Shown: positions 50,385 to 59,410 of the stretch, piece after piece
How the letters are laid out: every line of letters begins with the position of its first letter
Position numbering within the stretch: the first letter of the stretch is position 1
Assembly (NCBI RefSeq): GCF_000012365.1
Contig: NC_007650.1
Location: forward strand, 806,001 to 870,000
Length of the DNA stretch: 64,000 nucleotides
DNA from: Burkholderia thailandensis E264
Lineage (GTDB): Bacteria; Pseudomonadota; Gammaproteobacteria; Burkholderiales; Burkholderiaceae
Direction of reading: 5' to 3'
Position numbers and translations under genes: made by a program
Notes under the pieces: generated by a model
Told to the model about the DNA's origin: nothing
Database searches by the model: none
Seen by the model: only the letters and a program-made list of their open reading frames with translations

Positions 50385-51386
50385 ATGGCCTTCAAGATTC
50401 TCAGTTGCGACGGCGGGGGCATCAGGGGATTGATCACAGCCTTGCTCATCCAGGATCTCGATCGGCACAGCGGGATCATCGCGAAGGCGGACGGCTTCGC
50501 CGGCACGTCGACGGGCGGCCTGCTCGCGCTCGCATTGGCGCGCGGCGTGCCGATTTCGGAAGTCGTCGACGTGTACCGGAACCGCGGTGCGGAGATCTTC
50601 CAGGAAAACGGCCTGTGGCTCGATCAGAAGGCGGCGATCGCGACGGGCGCCGAGAGCTTCGCCGCACTGGCCGGGCCTGGGTACGTGGCCTGCCAGTACG
50701 TGAACACGGGGCTCAAGCGCATCGCGCAGGAACTGCTGCGCGGCGGCGACCTGACCGAGTTGGGCCGGCTGATCGTCATCAATTCGTCGCGGATGTGGGA
50801 CCCGGCGATGCGCAGTTGGTCGGCGTGCACGTTCTCGAACGCGAGCGGCAATGCATATCGTCATGTCGCGCTTGTCGACGCGGCACTCGCGACATCGGCC
50901 GCGCCTTCGTATTTCCCGCCGTATGAAGTGCCGCGCCTCGGCTACTTCGCGGACGGCGGGTTGTTCGCGAACAATCCGTCGATGACCGCTGTCGCCGAGG
51001 CGCTCGCGAGCCGTCTCGGCGGCGCGCTCGGCAATTTGCGGGTGCTGTCGCTCGGCACCGGCATCAGTCAGGACGGCATACAAACGAGCGCGGTCGGCGA
51101 TCCGCTCCGATGGGGCGTGACGACATGGTTTTGGCCATGGGAGAGCCACGGCGTGCCGGCATCGGCGCTGCTCGGGATGACGCTCGATACGACCGCGATG
51201 CTCGCGACGCAGCAGGCGACCCAGTTGCTCGGCGGATACTACCGGCGCGCGAATTTCGTGCTCGGCGAGACGGTCGGGATCGACGACTGGCGCAAGGCGT
51301 CGTTGCTGGAGAGCGAGACGGTTGCATACATGAACACGCCGGAGTGGGAGGGCGTGCGCCAATGGGTCGACGCGAATTGGCGTTGA
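50385..51386 (+). CDS. Patatin-like phospholipase
   Basis: 333 residues from ATG 50385 (GAGGAGAA seven bases upstream). The oxyanion loop CDGGGIRGLI (about residues 8-17), the nucleophile elbow GTSTGG (Ser about 43) and the catalytic Asp in ADGGLFANNP (about 188) form the Ser-Asp dyad of patatins. No signal peptide. Cytosolic lipid acyl hydrolase. Similar patatins occur in anti-phage CBASS systems (CapV) and as effectors, but there is no CD-NTase or other partner beside it. Monocistronic, convergent to the SCO gene. Confidence 0.93.
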   Translation: MAFKILSCDGGGIRGLITALLIQDLDRHSGIIAKADGFAGTSTGGLLALALARGVPISEVVDVYRNRGAEIFQENGLWLDQKAAIATGAESFAALAGPGYVACQYVNTGLKRIAQELLRGGDLTELGRLIVINSSRMWDPAMRSWSACTFSNASGNAYRHVALVDAALATSAAPSYFPPYEVPRLGYFADGGLFANNPSMTAVAEALASRLGGALGNLRVLSLGTGISQDGIQTSAVGDPLRWGVTTWFWPWESHGVPASALLGMTLDTTAMLATQQATQLLGGYYRRANFVLGETVGIDDWRKASLLESETVAYMNTPEWEGVRQWVDANWR

Positions 51387-51459
51387 CGCCGCACGCGGCA
51401 TGCGCGGAACGCGGGGCGCGCCGCGCGCGGGAGGCGAGCCGGGCGGCGCGGCGTCGCCG

Positions 51460-52062
51460 TCAGGCGCGGCCGAGCAGCGCGGCGAGCGTTTCCGGCGACG
51501 GCAATTCGTAAGTCCTCCAGACGAGCTCGCCGCGCCGGTCAATCATCTGCACCTGCGTGCTGTGATTGTCGAGCCCGGTGCGGCCGCCGCCGAAGAATGC
51601 CTGCAAGGCGTCGACATCCTTCAGCTCGGGCGCGGCGGCGATCCAGCCGGGGCGCGCGCCGAAGCGGGCAAGCCATGCGCGCATCCGCTGCGGCGTGTCC
51701 TCCAGCGGGCTGATGCTGAGCGACAGCAACTGGATGTCCGGCTTCGGGTGCGGCCCAAGCAGCGTTTGCACGCGCCGAAAAACGACGCCCTGGATCGGAC
51801 ATGTCGACGAGCAGCCCGTGTAGAACAACTGCAGCGCGGTGGCGCGGCCCGCGAGCAGCGTGCGCAGGCGGGTCGCGCGGCCGTCCGCGGTGTGTAGCGG
51901 CATGTCGGGCACTGGCACGGGCGGCGTGATCAGGCCGCCGTGATAGCCGCTCTGGCCGGCCGGCGGCTGCGCGCGCGCGGACGTCGCGAGTGCGGGCAGC
52001 GCCGCGCCGAGCGCGGCGGCGAGCAGCGCGCGCCGCCGCATGCCAGCCTTACCGGCGAACAT
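51460..52062 (-). CDS. SCO1/SenC-type copper chaperone
   Basis: 200 residues from ATG 52062, with GAGG six bases upstream; an ATG at 52041 with AAGG is possible too. The N-terminus MRRRALLAAALGAALPALATSARA is a signal peptide. Copper ligands of SCO proteins are present: CSSTC (Cys-x3-Cys) within LQLFYTGCSSTCPIQ and the His in TGLDNHSTQV. Normally SCO loads CuA of cytochrome oxidase; here no oxidase subunits are nearby, but the gene overlaps the cytochrome c gene and belongs to the unit with the galactose-oxidase-like enzyme, so delivery of copper to that enzyme is a reasonable inference. Confidence 0.92.
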   Translation of the reverse strand: MFAGKAGMRRRALLAAALGAALPALATSARAQPPAGQSGYHGGLITPPVPVPDMPLHTADGRATRLRTLLAGRATALQLFYTGCSSTCPIQGVVFRRVQTLLGPHPKPDIQLLSLSISPLEDTPQRMRAWLARFGARPGWIAAAPELKDVDALQAFFGGGRTGLDNHSTQVQMIDRRGELVWRTYELPSPETLAALLGRA

Positions 52063-52564
52063 GCGGCACCTCGTTCAGAAAGGCCCAAAGTGCTGCGCAG
52101 TCGCGCTCGCTCACGCGATAGCGCGGCATCTCGACATTGATCATCACGTAGGTCGGATCGAGCCCGGTGCGCAACAGCGCGCAGAACGCGTCGCGATCGT
52201 AGCGGCTCGGCGGGCCGCCGCGCCGGCTCTGCAGATCGGCGAGCCATGTGCGCGTCAGACGCGGCGCGATCGAATTCGCCGCCGCGGCGCTCGCGCCCGC
52301 CGCGTGACAATTCGCGCAACGCACGACCGTTGCGGGCAGGTCGCGGGGATGCATCGACAAACGTCCTTGCATCGGCGCGGCGCCTGCGAACAACGCACGG
52401 CCGTGCGCCGCGAGGTCGTCCGCCTGAGCCGCCTGAGCCGCCTGAACGGCTTGAGCGGCTTGAGCGGCTTGAGCGGCGCGGCCGGGCCACACGAGCGCGA
52501 GCATCAGCGCGAGCCCTGCGATCCCCGGGCGCCGCGCGCGGCGCATCCCGCATTCGCGCCGCAT
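52049..52564 (-). CDS. Periplasmic mono-haem cytochrome c
   Basis: 171 residues from ATG 52564. After an Arg-rich start and the signal peptide (GIAGLALMLALVWPGRAAQA) comes an Ala/Gln repeat, then the haem site VRCANCHAAG (CxxCH) and a Met in YVMINVEMPRYRVSE as a likely sixth ligand. The start lies two bases past the oxidase stop and its end overlaps the SCO start by 14 bases, so the three genes form a tight operon. It could accept electrons from the oxidase or deliver electrons for its maturation; which is not visible from sequence. Confidence 0.88.
   Translation of the reverse strand: MRRECGMRRARRPGIAGLALMLALVWPGRAAQAAQAAQAVQAAQAAQADDLAAHGRALFAGAAPMQGRLSMHPRDLPATVVRCANCHAAGASAAAANSIAPRLTRTWLADLQSRRGGPPSRYDRDAFCALLRTGLDPTYVMINVEMPRYRVSERDCAALWAFLNEVPHVRR
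52422..52475 (-). repeat. In-frame 9-bp tandem repeat in the cytochrome gene
   Basis: Six 9-base units of the type GCCTGAGCC/GCTTGAGCG (plus strand) encode AAQAAQAVQAAQAAQA directly after the signal peptide. Being a multiple of three, copy changes would alter linker length without breaking the gene. Confidence 0.88.
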
Positions 52565-52566
52565 CG

Positions 52567-54987
52567 TCACGAGATCCGGATTGACGTCGACACGCTCGGC
52601 ACGCCCTGCGCGTTCAGCGCGAACAGCATGTAATAGCCGGGCAAGACGACGCCGGGGTCGGCCGGAATCGCGAGCCGGTAGCTCGTTGCGCCGGACGACG
52701 TGATTGCGAGCGGGATGCGCCGCTGATCGTTGTTCGTCGTGTGCGTGACGGACGACAGGCGCATCAGCACAAACGACGTCACCGGGCCTTGCGTCGATAC
52801 TGTGATCGACGTCCCGAGCTGCGCCGACGCAGGCGCATTCGTGATTGCCGGGCGCTGCGCCGGCGTGCCGTCCGTGTTGAGCAGGTACGGCGGCGTCAGA
52901 ATTTCCGCGTTCAGGTGGTTCATCGCGCAGCCTGCGCCGCACTGGCCGCCGCCGCCTGCGAACACGCGGCCGTCCGGCAGCAGGATCGCCGTGCTGTGAT
53001 AGGTGCGCGGCGTCTGCATCGGCTTGAGCAGGTTGAAGCGTTGCGTTGCCGGGTCCCAGATTTCGGGGACCATGATTGCGGACGTGTCGGTGAACGGCAT
53101 CGGCACGCTCTGGCCGCCGATCATCACGATGCTGCCGTTCGGCAGGATCACGCTGTTCGCGAACGCGCGTTGATAAGTCATGCCGTTCAGGCGCTGTACC
53201 GCAGCCGGCTGATTCGGCCCGCGCGTGATGTCGATCTGGTAGACCGAATTCGACGCGTAGGTCGTGACGCCGCCGTTCTGCTGATACGATTTCGCGCCGC
53301 CCGCCTTCAGGATCTTGCCGACGTCGTACAGCGACGCGGTGCCGTTGATGCTGAACGGATCGACCCCGCGCATGCCCGCCGACCGGATCGCGCCGCCGCC
53401 TTCGGTCGAGATCCAGTTCATCTGCGAGCTCGGCCCCGCATGGAACACGGTGCCGCCGGCCTGCGCGAACAGCCACAGATGGTTGTCGCCGCGATAGATT
53501 CCTTGCGGATCGGGGCCGACGATGTTCGTCTCGGGCACGCCGGGCAGCACCGTCCACGCGCCGCCGTTCATCCACACCTCGGCGTTCTTGCCGCCCTGGC
53601 CGCCGCTCCACGAGCCGCCTAGCGTCAGCACCGAGCCGTTCGACAGCAGCGTGTCGCCCTGATAGCCGCGCGCAATGTTCATTGCCGCCGCCGCGCTCCA
53701 CGTGTTGGTCGCCCAGTCGTACAGCGTCGTCTTCGGGCTGCTGTCGCCGCCGTTCACGAGCAGCTTGCCGTCCGGCAGCATCGCTGTGCCGGTGCAGAAC
53801 ATGTCCGAGCCCGCGGACGTTTCGATATGTGGCGTCGCCGTGTTCGTCGCCGGATCGAACACCGCGGTCTGCGTCTGCGTTGCCTTGCCGCCGACGTCGT
53901 TCTGGAAGCTGAACTGCTGATCCGCGGACCACATCACGAGCTTGCCGTTCGGCGTGTTCGCGATGCCGATTGGATTGACGGGCAGAGGAATCACCGGGCT
54001 CCATGCGGACGGCAGCGTGACCGGGAACGACTGCGGCAGGCCGAGCGAGAACTGGTCGTTGAGCGCGTTCGCGTCCTGGCACGGATACTGGATCAACGGC
54101 GCGCCCGGCGATAGCGAGCCGCCGCTCACGTTCAGGCACATGCCGCTCGACACCGAAATCAGCCGGTACTTCGATCCGACGGGCGCGACCGTCCATTGAT
54201 CGTTGGTCTGCGCGTCGCCCTGGCACGGATACTGGATGACGGGCGCTGCGCTCGTCTTGTATCCGCCATACACGTTCAGGCACTGTCCGGTGGCTTGCGA
54301 CACGACGTGATAGCCGCTGCCGGCGGGCAGCAGCGACCAGTTCGTGCCGCCCTGATTCGAGCACGTCCCCTGGACGATCGATGCGCCGGCGGCCGTCGAG
54401 CCGCCATTGACGCTCAAGCAGAGATTGCTGTTCGCCGCCGCGACGTTGGTGAACGCAACGACAGGCAGGTACAGGTTGAACTGATCGTTGAGCGCGCTCG
54501 CGCTCTGGCACGGATACTGGATCAGCGCCGCGCCGCTCGCGCGCGATCCGCCGCTCACGTTCACGCACATGCCGCTCGACGCGGACACGATCCGGTAGCT
54601 CGACCCGAGCGCGACGATCGTCCATTGATCGTTGGTCAGGCTGCTGTCCTGGCACGCATACTGGATCAGTTGCGTGCCGCTGTTCGGCGAGCCGCCGGGC
54701 ACGTTCAAGCACAGGCCGCTGCCCTGCAGCACGATGTGATAGCGGTTGCCGACGGGAACGAACGACCATGTCGTGTTGCTCAGGCCCGCGCACGACATCA
54801 GCACGATACCCGCGCCCGATGCGCTCGAGTTGCCGGCCGTCGACACGCACAGCCCGCTGTCCGAGCCCACGATGTCCGAATAGGATGCCGTGACGGCCGC
54901 CGCCGCGCCTTGCGGCAGCAACATGCCGGCGATCAACAGGCAAAACCCATATTGCGCGTGCCGCCACGCGAATCGAAAGAAATGCAT
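52567..54987 (-). CDS. Secreted galactose-oxidase-like copper radical oxidase with two ricin-B lectin domains
   Basis: 806 residues. Signal peptide to about residue 30 (GFCLLIAGMLLPQGAAAA). Two ricin-B beta-trefoils follow (about 37-175 and 178-313; repeated NDQW and SGMCVNVSGGS elements). Then a seven-bladed propeller with every galactose oxidase catalytic residue: Cys in SDMFCTGTAML (about 397), Tyr in ARGYQGDTL (about 441), the stacking Trp in GGSWSGG, Tyr-His in RTYHSTAILLPDGR (about 663) and His in THTTNNDQRR (about 748). The C-terminal E-set domain ends STSIRIS. So the Cys-Tyr cofactor and CuII site should form, oxidising a primary alcohol or aldehyde to produce H2O2. Lectins imply glycan or cell-surface targeting. 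Substrate unknown. Confidence 0.93.
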   Translation of the reverse strand: MHFFRFAWRHAQYGFCLLIAGMLLPQGAAAAVTASYSDIVGSDSGLCVSTAGNSSASGAGIVLMSCAGLSNTTWSFVPVGNRYHIVLQGSGLCLNVPGGSPNSGTQLIQYACQDSSLTNDQWTIVALGSSYRIVSASSGMCVNVSGGSRASGAALIQYPCQSASALNDQFNLYLPVVAFTNVAAANSNLCLSVNGGSTAAGASIVQGTCSNQGGTNWSLLPAGSGYHVVSQATGQCLNVYGGYKTSAAPVIQYPCQGDAQTNDQWTVAPVGSKYRLISVSSGMCLNVSGGSLSPGAPLIQYPCQDANALNDQFSLGLPQSFPVTLPSAWSPVIPLPVNPIGIANTPNGKLVMWSADQQFSFQNDVGGKATQTQTAVFDPATNTATPHIETSAGSDMFCTGTAMLPDGKLLVNGGDSSPKTTLYDWATNTWSAAAAMNIARGYQGDTLLSNGSVLTLGGSWSGGQGGKNAEVWMNGGAWTVLPGVPETNIVGPDPQGIYRGDNHLWLFAQAGGTVFHAGPSSQMNWISTEGGGAIRSAGMRGVDPFSINGTASLYDVGKILKAGGAKSYQQNGGVTTYASNSVYQIDITRGPNQPAAVQRLNGMTYQRAFANSVILPNGSIVMIGGQSVPMPFTDTSAIMVPEIWDPATQRFNLLKPMQTPRTYHSTAILLPDGRVFAGGGGQCGAGCAMNHLNAEILTPPYLLNTDGTPAQRPAITNAPASAQLGTSITVSTQGPVTSFVLMRLSSVTHTTNNDQRRIPLAITSSGATSYRLAIPADPGVVLPGYYMLFALNAQGVPSVSTSIRIS

Positions 54988-55414
54988 CTGCGCCTCGTCG
55001 TCCGTATTTCCCGCGCCGTATTAAAAGCGGCCGATTTCAATTCGACTGTTCGGCGCATCACCGAATCACGAACGGAATGGCGTGAGATGTGCGACGCGCG
55101 TCGATCGCGATGCGAGCATGCGGTCAGCGTCGGAGGGGCGCGGCCCCGGCGCGCGAATCGATCATGAATGGCTGACGGCAAGGACTGTTCCGGTCTTCAA
55201 TGAAAAGCTGAATGCCGAAACGGACGCGTTAAATAGCCGTTTAATGAACCGAATGAAACCGGGACCAAACATGCCGAATATTCCGGATGCCTGAAAATGG
55301 GCAATCCGCACGCGGCGTTTCTGCGTTTCTCGTGTTTGCCGCGTTTTCCCTAGTGCGCCGAATCGCTCGCGCTGCCGACATCCAAGAAAAAAGAGAGATC
55401 GGAATGAGGGCACC
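54988..55414. promoter_or_regulatory. Divergent intergenic region between the oxidase and signalling operons
   Basis: 427 bases between two outward-facing operons. Both promoters must lie here. 55195-55290 is relatively AT-rich. No gene or clear operator assigned. Confidence 0.45.
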
Positions 55415-56845
55415 ATGAGCGAACGAGCGAGAGCGAGCAGTCCTTCGATATCGGCACGCAGCAACGAGTTCGCCGGGGATGACGACGCACGGCCGGCGCG
55501 CGCGGCGGGCGACGCGTCCGGCGACGTGCCGGTCGTGCTGCTCGTCGACGATGAGCCGGACGTGCTGTCGTCGCTCAAGCGCACGTTTCGTCCGAAGCGT
55601 TACCGGATGCTATGCGCCAATAGCGGCGAGGCCGCGCTCGACCTGCTGGCCGCGAGCGAAGTCGACCTGATCGTGTCCGATCTGCGGATGCCGCAAATGA
55701 GCGGCGCCGAATTTCTCGCGCGCGCGAGCGAGCGGCATCCCGACGCGATGCGCATTCTGCTGACCGGCTATTCGGAAATCGATTCGGCCGCACGCGCGAT
55801 CAACGAAGCCGGCATCTATCGCTATCTGACCAAGCCCTGGGACGATCACGATCTGCTGCTGACCGTCGAGCAGGCGCTTGAGCAGCAGCGCCTGCGTCGC
55901 GAGGCCGCGAGGCTCCACGCGCTCACGCGCGCGCAGAACGAAACGCTGCGCGCGTTCAACGCGGGGCTCGAGGTTCAGGTGCGGGCGCGCGTCGAGGAAA
56001 TCCGCCAGACGATGCTGCTTCTCGAGGACGCGCAGCGCGACCTGACGCACGATTTCGCCGCGATGGTTCAGGTGTGCGCGAACATGATCGAGCTGCGCTG
56101 CGGCGCGCCCGGCGGCGAATCGCAGCGCGTCGGCGAGGCGGCGCGCAATCTGGCGCTCGCGCTCGGCATGAGCGGCTGGCAGGCGCAGGAACTGTTCCTC
56201 GCGGGGCTGCTGCACGGCATCGGCAAGCTGTCGCTGCCGGACGAACTGTTGCACAAGCCTATCGACCGCATGACGCCGGACGAAAGCCGGCTCTATTTCC
56301 AGCATCCGCTGCGCGCGCAGATGGTGCTCACGCCGGTTCAGCGGCTCAGTCGCGTCGCGCACGTGATCCATCATCAATACGAGCGGTTCGACGGGCGCGG
56401 CACGCCCGACGGACTCGCCGCCAACGCGATTGCACTCGGCTCGCGCATTCTCGCCGTCGCGCGCGACTTCGACGCGCTATGCAGCGGCAGCATGTTCAAG
56501 CGGCCGTACACCGTGCAGCAGGCGACGGCGGTGCTCGTCTCGCAGGCGGGCCGGCGCTACGACCCGCGCGTCGTCGACCGGTTCGTCGCTACGTCGAAGG
56601 AATCGGCGGCGCTCGACCGGCGCGCGAGCGTATCGCGCATCAACGCTTCGCAACTCGCGCAAGGCATGCGGCTGGCCCACGATCTGCGCAACAGCTGCGG
56701 CATCCTGCTGATGACGAAAGGCAGCGTCGTGTCGTCGCATCAGGCCGCGCAGGTGCGCCGCTTCGAGGCGAACGAAGCCGCGCCGTTCGTCATTTTCGTC
56801 GATGCGGCGGGCGGCGAGCCGCCACCGTGCCACAGACTCGATTGA
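55415..56845 (+). CDS. Response regulator with REC and altered HD-GYP-type domain
   Basis: 476 residues. REC domain about 38-155: VVLLVDDEPD (acidic pair), phosphoacceptor Asp in LIVSDLRMP, Thr in ILLTGYS and Lys in YLTKPWDD are all present. A coiled region (REAARLHALTRAQNETLRAF) leads to an HD domain about 215-400. Its HD pair reads LLHGIGKLSLPDELLHKP (Asp replaced by Gly) and the GYP triad reads HHQYERFDGRGTPDGL (Tyr replaced by Thr), though other His ligands and RDFDAL are kept. So c-di-GMP hydrolysis is doubtful. A C-terminal part (LAQGMRLAHDLRNSCGILLM) is common in RpfG-like regulators. First gene of a three-gene operon with FIST and kinase. Confidence 0.9.
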   Translation: MSERARASSPSISARSNEFAGDDDARPARAAGDASGDVPVVLLVDDEPDVLSSLKRTFRPKRYRMLCANSGEAALDLLAASEVDLIVSDLRMPQMSGAEFLARASERHPDAMRILLTGYSEIDSAARAINEAGIYRYLTKPWDDHDLLLTVEQALEQQRLRREAARLHALTRAQNETLRAFNAGLEVQVRARVEEIRQTMLLLEDAQRDLTHDFAAMVQVCANMIELRCGAPGGESQRVGEAARNLALALGMSGWQAQELFLAGLLHGIGKLSLPDELLHKPIDRMTPDESRLYFQHPLRAQMVLTPVQRLSRVAHVIHHQYERFDGRGTPDGLAANAIALGSRILAVARDFDALCSGSMFKRPYTVQQATAVLVSQAGRRYDPRVVDRFVATSKESAALDRRASVSRINASQLAQGMRLAHDLRNSCGILLMTKGSVVSSHQAAQVRRFEANEAAPFVIFVDAAGGEPPPCHRLD

Positions 56846-56935
56846 CGCACCACGGCCCGCGGCGGCGATCGGCGTCGCGCACGGCCGCGAAGACATCGGC
56901 TCGTTCGAAGCCGTCTGACGAAGGGGAGATCTGTC

Positions 56936-58096
56936 GTGAACTCGTTGTCCTCTGCGATTCCCGCCGTGCACTCGACGTGCGCGGACGCACGCGCCGCCGT
57001 GCGGGAAGTTCATGTGGCGCTCGCGGGCTGCGACGCCGAGCTGGTGCTGTTCTTCTGTTCGAGCCGCTTCGATCTCGATGCGCTCGCGGACGAGATGCGC
57101 GAGCGGTTTCGCGGCACGCGCGTGATCGGCTGCACGACGGCGGGCGAGATCGGTCCGGCCGGCTACCGCAACGGCAGTCTCGTCGCTGTCGCGCTGCCGC
57201 GCGCGCTGTTCACCATCGAAACCGCGCTGCTCGAGGGGCTTCAGACGTTCACGATCGCGAGCGGGCACGCGTGCACGCTCGACGCGCTGCACGATCTGGA
57301 GCGGCGCGCGCCGCGCGCGAGCGGCGCGAATCCGTTCGCGCTGTTGTTGATCGACGGATTGTCGGTGCGCGAGGAGCCTGTCACGCGCACGTTGCAGGGC
57401 GCGCTCGGCGACATTCCGCTCGTCGGCGGCTCGGCGGCCGACGATCTGCGTTTCGAGCGCACCGCGATCTTCTACGACGGACGGTTTCGCGACGACTGCG
57501 CGGCGCTGATCGTCGCGTCGACCGCGCTGCCGTTCCGCACCTTCAAGACTCAGCATTTCCGCTGCGGCGCCGAGCGGCTCGTCGTCACGCAGGCGGATGC
57601 GGAGCGCCGCACCGTCAGCGAGATCAACGGGCTGCCCGCCGCCGAGGAATACGCGCGCCTCATCGGCGCGCGCGTCGAGGATCTGAGCCCGGGGCACTTC
57701 GCGGCGGCGCCCGTCGTCGTGCTGATCGACGGCACCGATTACGTGCGCTCGATCCAGAAGCTCAATCCGGACGGCAGCCTCACGTTCTACTGCGCGATCG
57801 AGGAGGGCCTCGTGCTGCGCGTTGCGCGCGCGCTCGACCTCGTCGACAACCTTCAGGCGACCTTCGGCGATTTGCGCGATTCGTTCGGCGAGCCGCAACT
57901 CGTGCTCGCGTGGGACTGCATCCTGCGCCATCTCGAAATGATGCAGCGGGGTACGCGCGACACGGCGGCGGAACTGCTGAAGGCGAATCGCGCGGTCGGC
58001 TTCAGCACTTACGGCGAACAGTACGGCGGCGTTCACGTGAACCAGACGCTGACCGGCATCGTGTTCAGTCACGCGCCGAGGCCCGAACGTGCCTGA
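56936..58096 (+). CDS. FIST-domain sensory protein
   Basis: 386 residues from GTG 56936 with GGGGAG seven bases upstream. The FIST N domain shows LVLFFCSSRFDLDALADEM, GTRVIGCTTAGEIGPAGY and LVGGSAADDLRFERT; the FIST C domain shows LPAAEEYARLIG, GLVLRVARALDLVDNL and VGFSTYGEQYGGVHVNQT. FIST domains are proposed to bind small ligands such as amino acids and usually work with kinases. No membrane segment, so cytosolic. Its stop overlaps the kinase GTG start by eight bases, so the pair is translationally coupled. Confidence 0.93.
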   Translation: MNSLSSAIPAVHSTCADARAAVREVHVALAGCDAELVLFFCSSRFDLDALADEMRERFRGTRVIGCTTAGEIGPAGYRNGSLVAVALPRALFTIETALLEGLQTFTIASGHACTLDALHDLERRAPRASGANPFALLLIDGLSVREEPVTRTLQGALGDIPLVGGSAADDLRFERTAIFYDGRFRDDCAALIVASTALPFRTFKTQHFRCGAERLVVTQADAERRTVSEINGLPAAEEYARLIGARVEDLSPGHFAAAPVVVLIDGTDYVRSIQKLNPDGSLTFYCAIEEGLVLRVARALDLVDNLQATFGDLRDSFGEPQLVLAWDCILRHLEMMQRGTRDTAAELLKANRAVGFSTYGEQYGGVHVNQTLTGIVFSHAPRPERA

Positions 58097-59258
58097 ATCG
58101 CGTCTCGTCGACGACGCGTCGGCCGACATCCCGACCCTGAAGAAGGAGATCGTGCGGCTGAACAAGATCGTGCGGTCGCTGATGGATCGCGCGGAGCGCA
58201 GCACGATCGTCTGCGGATCGGATTTCAGTCTGTTCCAGATGGCGGTCACGCTGGAGGACCAGGTGCGGCACCGCACGCGCGAGCTGGAGGCGGCGCTGCA
58301 CGAGAACCAGAAGATCATGCACGCGCTGCAGCGCACGCAGGCGCTGATGGCGCAGGAGATCGAGGAGCGCAAGCGGACGCAGGCGGAACTCGAAACCGAG
58401 CGCGAGGCGCAGCGCCACCTGATCGAGCAGCTCGCGCAGGCGCACGGGCAACTGCTGCAATCCGAGAAGCTCGCGTCGATCGGCCAGCTCGCGGCGGGCG
58501 TCGCGCACGAGATCAACAATCCGATCGGCTTCGTCGATTCGAATCTGCGCATGCTGAAGACGTGGGTGCGGCAACTGCTCGACGTGATGGCGCTGGAGGA
58601 CGCGATGATCGCCGATGCCGGCGGCGATGCGCGAGCCCGTCTGCGCGCCGCGCACGAGGAAGTCGATCTCGATTATCTGCGCGGCGACATCGGAACGCTG
58701 ATCGACGAATCGATCGAAGGCGCGTCGCGTGTGCGGCGGATCGTGCAGGACCTGCGCGACTTCTCGCGGGCGGGCAGCGAGGAATGGAACTTCACCGACA
58801 TCCACGAGGGCCTGGAGGCGACGCTGAACGTCGTGCGCAACGAGCTGAAGTACAAGGCGGAGGTCGTCAAGGATTACGGCGAGCTGCCGGCCGTCGAATG
58901 CATGCCGTCGCAGTTGAACCAGGTCATGATGAACCTGCTGATGAACGCCGTGCAGGCGATCGTCGAGCGCGGCACCATCACGATCCGCACGCGCCGCGAA
59001 GGCGACGGCGTGACGATCGCGATCGAGGATACGGGCGTCGGCATTCCGGCGGACCGGATCGCGAAGATCTTCGATCCGTTCTATACGACGAAGCCGGTCG
59101 GCAAGGGCACCGGGCTCGGCCTGTCGGTTTCGTACGGGATCGTCGAAAAACACGGCGGCCGGATCGAGGTCGACAGCGAGCCGGGCAACGGATCGCGCTT
59201 CACGATCTGGCTGCCGATCGTTCGGCGGCGCTTGCTTCAGGACGCGTCGGCCGGATAG
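58089..59258 (+). CDS. Soluble sensor histidine kinase
   Basis: 389 residues from GTG 58089 (overlapping the FIST stop). A coiled-coil stretch (about 60-130, rich in Glu/Gln/Arg) precedes the H-box LASIGQLAAGVAHEINNPIGF, His about residue 146. The ATPase has the N-box QVMMNLLMNAVQAI, G1 DTGVGIP, F-box IFDPFYTTKP and G2 GTGLGLSVSYGIV. No membrane segment and no recognisable sensor domain, so the upstream FIST protein is the likely sensor. The upstream REC-HD protein is the likely phosphorylation partner. Confidence 0.94.
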   Translation: MPESRLVDDASADIPTLKKEIVRLNKIVRSLMDRAERSTIVCGSDFSLFQMAVTLEDQVRHRTRELEAALHENQKIMHALQRTQALMAQEIEERKRTQAELETEREAQRHLIEQLAQAHGQLLQSEKLASIGQLAAGVAHEINNPIGFVDSNLRMLKTWVRQLLDVMALEDAMIADAGGDARARLRAAHEEVDLDYLRGDIGTLIDESIEGASRVRRIVQDLRDFSRAGSEEWNFTDIHEGLEATLNVVRNELKYKAEVVKDYGELPAVECMPSQLNQVMMNLLMNAVQAIVERGTITIRTRREGDGVTIAIEDTGVGIPADRIAKIFDPFYTTKPVGKGTGLGLSVSYGIVEKHGGRIEVDSEPGNGSRFTIWLPIVRRRLLQDASAG

Positions 59259-59410
59259 CTTGCGCGTTCGTTCCGGGGCCGCCGCTTCGGCCGGCGTGCG
59301 TCGATGCGTGCAGGATGCGCCGAATGCGGCGCTCGCGCCGATGTGACGTGCGCCTTCGATGCGCACGTTCGAGCCGATTGGACGTTGCTCGACCGTCGCT
59401 CGACCGCGGC

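Noticed and set aside
50385..51386. Patatin as part of an anti-phage CBASS system
   Set aside because: No CD-NTase, Cap2/Cap3 or other defence gene is adjacent; neighbours are a transporter and a copper chaperone gene on another strand.
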